This document shows positions 1-4,154 of a stretch of 13,386 nucleotides of DNA, piece by piece. Under the pieces are notes generated by a model that was not told the origin of the DNA, did not search any database, and saw only the letters and a program-made list of their open reading frames with translations. Every line of letters starts with the position of its first letter. Position 1 is the stretch's first letter. The position numbers were made by a program, and so were the translations under genes. Origin of the DNA: an uncultured Prevotella sp. (GTDB lineage: Bacteria > Bacteroidota > Bacteroidia > Bacteroidales > Bacteroidaceae); NCBI GenBank assembly GCA_934230685.1, contig CAKQFF010000035.1, positions 1 to 13,386 of the forward strand, given 5' to 3'.

Positions 1-497
1 ATGGCGACCAGATGAACAACAACCAGACAACAGTCACATTCACCGAGACTGCAAAGGATGTTTACACCCTTTCGCTCACCAACGTTGCTATTCCTAAAGG
101 CGTAGACCTCGGCACTGTTTCGTTCGAAGGCGTTCAGCGCACTGGCAGCGACAGCGAGGCAAGCTTCACAAGCAAGAAGGGTAAGGCTAAGACAACAGCT
201 ACACACCCGTCTTATAAAGAGCTCGACTACACTGATTTCGAGTTTATCGTAGGCTTCGACGCAGATAAGAAGGTGACAAGCTGCACAGGTAAGTTCGTTG
301 TTGACAACTATGACGAGACGGTTTCTTATACATTCAACTTCACACCGACAGAAACATCTGTGAACACAGTAGTAGCTGCTGACGGCACAGTTAAGCACAT
401 CTACACCCTCACTGGTGCGAAGGTTACATCTCTCCAGCGCGGCGTGAACATCGTGCGCACAGCCGACGGCAGAACGCTGAAGGTTTTGAAGAAGTAA
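1..497 (+). CDS. Calycin-like secreted protein, 5' partial
   Basis: The reading frame is open to the left edge (codons from base 3 read G-D-Q before the ATG at 12). The visible part has no signal peptide, so the true start most likely lies outside the window and the ATG at 12 is internal. What remains is a beta-rich domain (TVTFTET, VYTLSLTNV, GTVSFEGV) that resembles the calycin-like domain of small exported Bacteroidales proteins and the two genes that follow. It ends with a linker (ETSVNTV) and a tail of about 35 residues (LTGAKVTSLQRGVNIVRTAD, then GRTLKVLKK) shared with both neighbours. The tail resembles a shortened type IX secretion (Por) C-terminal signal, but this is only a resemblance. 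The ligand and role are unknown. The next gene starts 26 bp downstream with no recognisable promoter between, so the two are probably co-transcribed. Confidence 0.75.
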   Translation, partial: GDQMNNNQTTVTFTETAKDVYTLSLTNVAIPKGVDLGTVSFEGVQRTGSDSEASFTSKKGKAKTTATHPSYKELDYTDFEFIVGFDADKKVTSCTGKFVVDNYDETVSYTFNFTPTETSVNTVVAADGTVKHIYTLTGAKVTSLQRGVNIVRTADGRTLKVLKK

Positions 498-523
498 ATT
501 GCTATTAATTAATAAATAAAAAA

Positions 524-1120
524 ATGAAGAAGTTTTTTATGACACTCGCCGTTGCTGCGACAGCATTCATGGCGACAACAGCTAACGCTCAGACAAAAGA
601 ACAGTTCACCGACGATCTCGCAATCTCGCTCAATGGTGCTCCACAGGAACCTGTTAAAGGAACAACAGTTGAGCTTGAGCATCTGACAGATGGTACATCT
701 ACATTCATGCTCAAGAACTTCACTTTCGGAGCATTTGAAGTGGGCGATGTAATAGTTGAGGGTATCAAGGGCGTAAAGGATGGCGACGCTACAACTTATG
801 ACTTTGAAGGCAATGCAAAGCTGCCGAGCAACACAACGCTTGCGGACATTCTCGGACACCAAATTCCTCTTACACTCCACTCTGTAGTAGAAGGTGGTAA
901 GCTCTATGCTGAGATCTCACTCCTTGTAGACATGGGTGAAACGCTTAAGGTTGACTGCGTATTTGGCAAGAAGTCGGAAACAGCTATCAATGGTGTAGTA
1001 GCAGGCAAGACCGCTCCGGTGGCTGTGTTCAACGCTACTGGCGCACGTCAGAACGGCTTGCAGAAGGGTCTGAACATCGTTCGCACCGCTGACGGCAAGA
1101 CTGTTAAGGTGTTGAAGTAA
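524..1120 (+). CDS. Calycin-like secreted protein with C-terminal tail
   Basis: This 198-residue protein starts with a clear signal peptide (MKKFFMTLAVAATAFMATTA, cleavage probably after NA at 22), so it is exported. The mature part begins with QFTDDL, a start also seen in the third paralogue, and forms a single beta-rich calycin-like domain of about residues 25-150 (FMLKNFTFGAFEVGDVIVEG; LKVDCVFGK). A linker ETAINGV at 152-158 leads to the tail (FNATGARQNGLQKGLNIVRT, then ADGKTVKVLK). Such tails in Bacteroidetes often direct export across, or attachment to, the outer membrane. Whether this short form does so is inference. The ATG at 524 is chosen because it gives the signal peptide at once. 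The upstream bases are A/T-rich with no Shine-Dalgarno motif, which is usual for the phylum. The function beyond a probable surface or periplasmic binding protein is not known. Confidence 0.85.
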   Translation: MKKFFMTLAVAATAFMATTANAQTKEQFTDDLAISLNGAPQEPVKGTTVELEHLTDGTSTFMLKNFTFGAFEVGDVIVEGIKGVKDGDATTYDFEGNAKLPSNTTLADILGHQIPLTLHSVVEGGKLYAEISLLVDMGETLKVDCVFGKKSETAINGVVAGKTAPVAVFNATGARQNGLQKGLNIVRTADGKTVKVLK

Positions 1121-1147
1121 TATAGACACGATACAACAAACAACTAT

Positions 1148-1204
1148 ACGGGGTGTGTTAAAATGAGTTTTGATGATGTTAAAACTTGTTTTAATGCACC
1201 CCGT
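1148..1204 (+). terminator. 24-bp hairpin between paralogues 2 and 3
   Basis: The left arm (1148-1171) and right arm (1181-1204) surround a 9-nt loop (1172-1180). Three perfect blocks pair: ACGGGGTG with CACCCCGT, TTAAAA with TTTTAA, and AGTTTT with AAAACT. Between the blocks both arms carry TG, which gives tandem G-U pairs in + strand RNA, so the helix is continuous for 24 bp. The same positions would be C-A mismatches in RNA from the opposite strand. The hairpin lies 27 bp after the stop of paralogue 2 and 45 bp before paralogue 3. There is no good T-run after it. It could be a terminator, a processing site or a 3'-end stabiliser. The structure is certain on paper; its role is inferred. Confidence 0.55.
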
Positions 1205-1219
1205 TTGCAATAATATTGC

Positions 1220-1227
1220 TATATTTG
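1220..1227 (+). promoter_or_regulatory. Possible Bacteroidetes -7 box for paralogue 3
   Basis: TATATTTG fits the -7 consensus TAnnTTTG and lies 22 bp before the ATG at 1250, just downstream of the 1148-1204 hairpin. The nearest TTTG (1204-1207) is only 12 bp upstream instead of the expected 19-21, so the -33 element is not supported. If real, the third paralogue has its own transcript with a very short leader. A match to six fixed bases is expected a few times per strand by chance in a window of this size. Confidence 0.35.
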
Positions 1228-1249
1228 AGCAATCTAAACTAAAGTTAAT

Positions 1250-1858
1250 ATGAAAGAGGTTCTTTCTATAGTACTCTTCCTGATGACCACACTCTGCACA
1301 TTTGGTCAGGTGTTTACCGACGATTTGCATGTTACAAGTGGAGCAGGCAGAACAACCGACTACACACAGAAGGAAGTGGAGCTGAAGCGAGTGGGTGGCA
1401 GTAGATACAAGGTGACATTTAAGAAACTCGCACCAATGGCATACAAGACGTTTGGCGACTTTGAAATTGATGGCGTTATGTCTAAGGTTGATGCAGAAAC
1501 TGGCGTTACTACCTTTGCCACTTCGGCCACCGAGGGCAAATGGGTAAACGTTACCGAAAATGCCGCCATCGGAGGCGTAACCGAGGGAAGCAAGTCTACA
1601 CTCACCTCCTTTACGGCTACACTCTCTGCCGATAAGTCGAAGTTTGTAGCAGAACTCAATTTTATGACAATGGGTTCGGACGTGAGCGTGGTGTTCGGTA
1701 AGCAAATCGACACTGCCATCAACACCCTAACCACTGCCGACGACAACACCTACGTCGAGATATACAACCTCGGCGGAGTACGCATACAGCACCTCCAGCG
1801 TGGCATCAACATCGTGCGCACAGCCAACGGCAAGGTAAAGAAGCTGCTCGTGAAGTAA
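1250..1858 (+). CDS. Calycin-like secreted protein, third paralogue
   Basis: This is a 202-residue exported protein. The signal peptide is MKEVLSIVLFLMTTLCTFG, with cleavage likely before Q20. The Cys at 16 is not in a lipobox because Leu precedes it. The mature domain starts with VFTDDL, as in paralogue 2, and continues with calycin-like strands (KVTFKKLAP, TFGDFEIDGV, SVVFGKQ). From about residue 154 it has the linker DTAINTL and then the tail YNLGGVRIQHLQRGINIVRT, ANGKVKKLLVK. Part of the tail codons (1808-1832) are identical to those of paralogue 1 (447-471) except for one base, which suggests recent duplication or gene conversion. The hairpin upstream and the -7-like box suggest it can be expressed separately from the other two. 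No ligand-binding residues can be named. Confidence 0.82.
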   Translation: MKEVLSIVLFLMTTLCTFGQVFTDDLHVTSGAGRTTDYTQKEVELKRVGGSRYKVTFKKLAPMAYKTFGDFEIDGVMSKVDAETGVTTFATSATEGKWVNVTENAAIGGVTEGSKSTLTSFTATLSADKSKFVAELNFMTMGSDVSVVFGKQIDTAINTLTTADDNTYVEIYNLGGVRIQHLQRGINIVRTANGKVKKLLVK

Positions 1859-1862
1859 CCCC

Positions 1863-2010
1863 AGGGGGTGCACTTGTCTCAAGTGCACCAACCAAGTAGC
1901 AGTGCACCAACCAAGCAGCAGTGCCAATAGCTCTGTTGGTGCAGTTCTTGCTCTGGCAAGCGGCAAAGCCGAGCGGGGACAACTGCACCCCCTATGGTGC
2001 ACCAACCAAG
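1863..2010. repeat. Intergenic island of direct and inverted repeats
   Basis: The motif GTGCACCAACCAAG occurs three times in direct orientation (1883-1896, 1902-1915, 1997-2010). The first two copies are part of a 19-bp tandem repeat. GTTGGTGCA at 1935-1943 is an inverted part-copy. GGTGCACTTG (1867-1876) and CAAGTGCACC (1880-1889) form a perfect 10-bp hairpin with a 3-nt loop. GGTGCAGTT (1938-1946) pairs with AACTGCACC (1981-1989), and this helix can continue inward through CTTGCTC (1947-1953) with GAGCGGG (1971-1977), using G-U pairs. Finally, 1863-1878 is the inverted copy of 1978-1993 with one mismatch. No convincing gene lies here. It starts 5 bp after the stop of paralogue 3 and is probably transcribed as its 3' region. 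Confidence 0.75.
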
Positions 2011-2019
2011 CAAAAGTAT

Positions 2020-2050
2020 AAGAGGGCATGGCGAGAAACCATGCCCTCTT
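2020..2050 (+). terminator. Terminator hairpin after the calycin-like genes
   Basis: A 12-bp perfect stem, A plus AGAGGGCATGG (2020-2031) with CCATGCCCTCT plus T (2039-2050), encloses the loop CGAGAAA. A moderately T-rich stretch follows on the + strand (TGCGTATATTT), and the other strand is also T-rich (TATACTTTT), so it may work in both directions. Its position between the last paralogue and the promoter of the regulator gene fits a transcription boundary. A weaker, interrupted inverted repeat (GGAGG 2071-2075 with CCTCC 2096-2100) follows. Confidence 0.6.
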
Positions 2051-2128
2051 TGCGTATATTTCTCATCGTAGGAGGCTATGGTAGGGATGCTATACCCTCC
2101 TAAATACCAACAAAAACTACAGATAATG

Positions 2129-2160
2129 TTTGCGTTGCAGATATTTTATTCCTAACTTTG
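2129..2160 (+). promoter_or_regulatory. Bacteroidetes-type promoter of the AraC-type gene
   Basis: TTTG at 2129-2132 and TAACTTTG at 2153-2160 are separated by 20 bp, a full match to the known Bacteroidetes consensus (TTTG, 19-21 bp, TAnnTTTG). Transcription would start near 2166-2170 and leave a leader of about 100 nt before the ATG at 2268. AAGGA at 2261-2265 may help ribosome binding. No clear riboswitch or operator is visible in the leader. Confidence 0.7.
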
Positions 2161-2267
2161 CATTGTCAAGACAACAAAAAGCATCGATTGTGAGCTTTTC
2201 TGTCACACGCAGCAGCGATTTATACAATTACATTTACAAACATATATAGGATTTCTAAGCAAGGACT

Positions 2268-3428
2268 ATGACCGGTTGCAACTTGTTATACTTCTTATAT
2301 GGAGCGAGCATAATGTTCCATCTGATGATGGCATTGTTGTTCAGTTACAAGCGTCGCGCTTCGCTGAACATCTATGTCAGCACGCTCATGCTCGTCACCG
2401 CAGCGCAATACGTCAAGAACCTTGCGCTTATAGGAGATGGCTATTATGACAATGCGCTCGAATCATTGTTCTCTTCGAGCATAGACCTGTTCACCATGCC
2501 GCTCTATGCCATCGTCCTTATCGAAGCATGTCGCCCTGGATGGCTCAACTGGTGGCGTGCGTCGTTGTTGTATATCCCGTTCTTAGCGTTTATGACCGTG
2601 TCGTTAGTTTACCCCGAGCCGTTAGTGTTCGACGTGATACACATCTCCTCGTTTGTTTATGGCGTTGTACTCTTGAGTTGGTCGCTGCACGAAGTGCCCC
2701 GCTTCGAGCGTGCGCTGATGGAGGAGTTCTCCTACGAGAAATACATCAACTTCAACTGGTTGCGTGGCATTATCGTGTCGTTCTTCTGCATCCTTCTGCT
2801 GTGGATATACGACAGTGTGCACCCCAGTTGCGAGAATGATGCCATCTACCTTATTGATTCGCTCGTGGTGTGGGCGGTGGCTTGTTTCTTCTTCTATCGT
2901 CAGGCTCGCGTGATAAGCATTGTTAAGGCATACGAGTCTGCCGACTCACAATCGGTAGTGGCACCTTCAGAGGCAGAGGCAGAGGCTTTAGCATCCGTTG
3001 CTACCTCGCTGGAGACCGACATCGATACTGACACAGACTTGTCGGACGCTCCCACTGACGAGCAGAGCGTGCAGCAGGAAGCTGCCTTCGCTGAGCGTAT
3101 GCACCTGCTCTTTGAGCGCGATCATGTGTACCTCAATCCGCGTTTGCGCCTTACGGAGTTGGCTGCTCTTCTTGGCACCAATCGCACATACCTATCGCAA
3201 TACATCAACCAGTGTTGCGACACCACGTTCTACGACTTTGTCAACGATTACCGCATACATCATGCTAAGCTGCTTCTTCACTCCACTGACGACACTCTCG
3301 ACACCATCGCCACGAAGTCGGGCTTCAATTCTTTGTCCACTTTCCGCCGTGCATTCCAGCAGCGTGAGGGCAAGAGTCCGATAGAGTTTCGTGCGTCAAA
3401 TGGTAAAAATAGCGTGTCAAACGATTAA
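2268..3428 (+). CDS. Membrane-anchored AraC-family regulator
   Basis: This 386-residue protein joins a membrane domain to a DNA-binding domain. Residues 1-215 contain about seven hydrophobic segments (near 5-27, 32-55, 71-88, 98-116, 122-142, 166-183 and 192-211). Residues 222-272 form an acidic, low-complexity linker (EAEAEA, DIDTDTDLSD). Residues 274-376 form an AraC-type domain with two helix-turn-helix units: the first is near 293-315 (LTELAALLGTNRTYLSQYI) and the second near 343-365 (TLDTIATKSGFNSLSTFRRA), followed by the conserved end GKSPIEFR. The domain order suggests that the membrane part senses a signal and the cytoplasmic part controls transcription. The signal and target genes are not evident. 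The gene has its own promoter and terminator and faces the six-gene operon tail to tail, so it is not in an operon here. AAGGA lies 3 bases before the ATG and supports this start. Confidence 0.88.
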   Translation: MTGCNLLYFLYGASIMFHLMMALLFSYKRRASLNIYVSTLMLVTAAQYVKNLALIGDGYYDNALESLFSSSIDLFTMPLYAIVLIEACRPGWLNWWRASLLYIPFLAFMTVSLVYPEPLVFDVIHISSFVYGVVLLSWSLHEVPRFERALMEEFSYEKYINFNWLRGIIVSFFCILLLWIYDSVHPSCENDAIYLIDSLVVWAVACFFFYRQARVISIVKAYESADSQSVVAPSEAEAEALASVATSLETDIDTDTDLSDAPTDEQSVQQEAAFAERMHLLFERDHVYLNPRLRLTELAALLGTNRTYLSQYINQCCDTTFYDFVNDYRIHHAKLLLHSTDDTLDTIATKSGFNSLSTFRRAFQQREGKSPIEFRASNGKNSVSND

Positions 3429-3453
3429 AAAGTCGTTGAAATCGACGATTTTT
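3427..3453 (+). terminator. Terminator of the AraC-type gene
   Basis: GTCG (3432-3435) pairs with CGAC (3443-3446) around a 7-nt loop. Flanking A-rich and T-rich arms (AAAAA 3427-3431 with TTTTT 3449-3453) extend the stem with a small bulge (GA). It starts at the stop codon itself. The GC core is short, so it is likely but not strong. Confidence 0.5.
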
Positions 3454-3476
3454 ACACAATGACACATATCTTTTAC

Positions 3477-3515
3477 CGATTGCAATCGCAAGTTTATCGA
3501 AAGTTTGTACTTTTG
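3477..3515 (+). promoter_or_regulatory. Palindrome plus -7-like box upstream of possible small RNA
   Basis: CGATTGCAATCG at 3477-3488 is a perfect 12-bp palindrome. TACTTTTG at 3508-3515 fits TAnnTTTG. There is no TTTG at the normal -33 distance; the palindrome covers that region. This looks like a promoter whose upstream part doubles as an operator, but no binding protein can be named. No coding gene follows before the terminator at 3642. Confidence 0.4.
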
Positions 3516-3673
3516 CAGTGTAATGTTGTGATAACATTTAGTTATTAATACAAATTAGTATTAGTAAAGCCAGTAATGTAAATGAATGAATAAATAAGAA
3601 GCAGTTTGTAATTGTTTGATAAATCAAGAAAAGAGTTTAAGAACCGCCGAGCAGTGATGCTGGGCGGTTTTTT
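3516..3673 (+). ncRNA. Candidate small RNA between the regulator and the operon end
   Basis: This gene-free stretch starts after the -7-like box and ends in a strong + strand terminator. ATGs inside it meet stop codons after at most a few codons, so it does not encode a protein. It can form two consecutive small hairpins: AATGTT (3522-3527) with AACATT (3533-3538), and TAATAC (3546-3551) with GTATTA (3558-3563). An A-rich single-stranded stretch and the terminator stem follow. A transcript of about 150 nt is predicted. I do not recognise a known RNA family (it is not evidently 6S, SRP or tmRNA). The alternative is that it is merely spacer DNA holding a shared terminator. Confidence 0.35.
3642..3673 (+). 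terminator. Strong intrinsic terminator, possibly bidirectional
   Basis: AACCGCC (3642-3648) pairs with GGCGGTT (3663-3669), and AGCA (3650-3653) pairs with TGCT (3658-3661). They are separated by one G-G mismatch and closed by the loop GTGA. A run of six T (3668-3673) follows on the + strand. Read on the other strand the stem is followed by CTTAAACTCTTTTC, so it may also end the six-gene - strand operon whose last stop is at 3714. Confidence 0.75.
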
Positions 3674-3713
3674 GTTTGTTGCTTGCTTAAGTTACATATA
3701 TTAGCTACCGCTC

Positions 3714-4127
3714 CTACTTCTGTTTCTCGTAATAATCTATAGCTGCCTTTATGTTTTTTTGTACAGCCTTGGTGCTGAATGTAGCTCCGGTGCATCCGTC
3801 TATATCGGTGCGTTGGGTTAGCTTCTTTGCCTTTGAGATTTTGAGGTTATTGTATAGCGGCAGCAGAAACTGCTTTACACGGGCAAAGTAGGGTACAGTT
3901 TCTTCGTTTTTCAGTGCTACCACTTTCTGCACCTTGCCGTTCTTGAAGTGTACTTCTACGGGCGTGGACTTACGATATCCGCGTGCGTTGCATATAGTGG
4001 TGGTGCGCACGATAGTGGTGCCATCGGTATGGCGTGTTATTACGTTGTCAGAGTGGATGTTTGAGGCTGCGAGGAGCAGCAATAATGTAGCCGCTCCTCG
4101 TTTTATACACTTATGTGTTGAAAGCAT
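3714..4127 (-). CDS. Small exported FMN-binding domain protein
   Basis: This 137-residue protein has an N-terminal hydrophobic signal or anchor (about 11-22, AATLLLLLAAS) and one FMN-binding domain related to the NqrC/RnfG flavin domain. The key motif is DGCTGATFSTKA at 110-121. It fits the known rule D-x-x-(S/T)-G-A-T for covalent attachment of FMN by the flavin transferase ApbE, with Thr116 as the expected attachment site. VEVHFKNGKVQKV (57-69) is the usual strand pair before it. The domain should lie in the periplasm, where ApbE acts. Known relatives carry electrons to membrane reductases or extracytosolic acceptors. The partner is not known here because no rnf, nqr or apbE gene is in the window. 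It is the last gene of the operon, 27 bp after the M16 protease gene. A PepSY or cytochrome partner is absent, so its electron donor must be encoded elsewhere. Confidence 0.8.
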   Translation of the reverse strand: MLSTHKCIKRGAATLLLLLAASNIHSDNVITRHTDGTTIVRTTTICNARGYRKSTPVEVHFKNGKVQKVVALKNEETVPYFARVKQFLLPLYNNLKISKAKKLTQRTDIDGCTGATFSTKAVQKNIKAAIDYYEKQK

Positions 4128-4154
4128 AATGTTTGTCGTTTTTTATGAATTCAA

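Noticed and set aside
917..1705. A 262-codon open frame on the - strand across paralogues 2 and 3.
   Set aside because: It runs antisense through two well-supported genes and a structured intergenic region. The protein is Cys- and His-rich without recognisable domains, as expected of a shadow frame.
1938..1989. A tRNA-like cloverleaf from the helix enclosing two small hairpins.
   Set aside because: It is too short for a tRNA and lacks the T-loop and anticodon features; a single long bulged hairpin explains it better.
1883..2010. A CRISPR array, because GTGCACCAACCAAG occurs three times.
   Set aside because: The copies are only 14 bp, the spacers are 5 and 81 bp, and no cas genes are present.
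2012..2019. A TAnnTTTG match on the - strand (TACTTTTG), possibly an antisense promoter into the repeat island and third paralogue.
   Set aside because: No TTTG at a suitable distance was established, and it lies at the foot of the terminator hairpin. A few such matches are expected by chance in this window.
1921..2103. A 60-codon open frame on the + strand beginning MPIALLVQFLLWQ.
   Set aside because: It lies on the repeat island and crosses the terminator hairpin and has no start signal. The hydrophobic look is too short to support a gene.
2189..2207. TGTGA and TCACA inverted half-sites in the leader of the AraC-type gene, like a CRP site.
   Set aside because: The spacing is 9 bp rather than 6, and the site lies downstream of the predicted transcription start. 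Short half-sites like these are common by chance.
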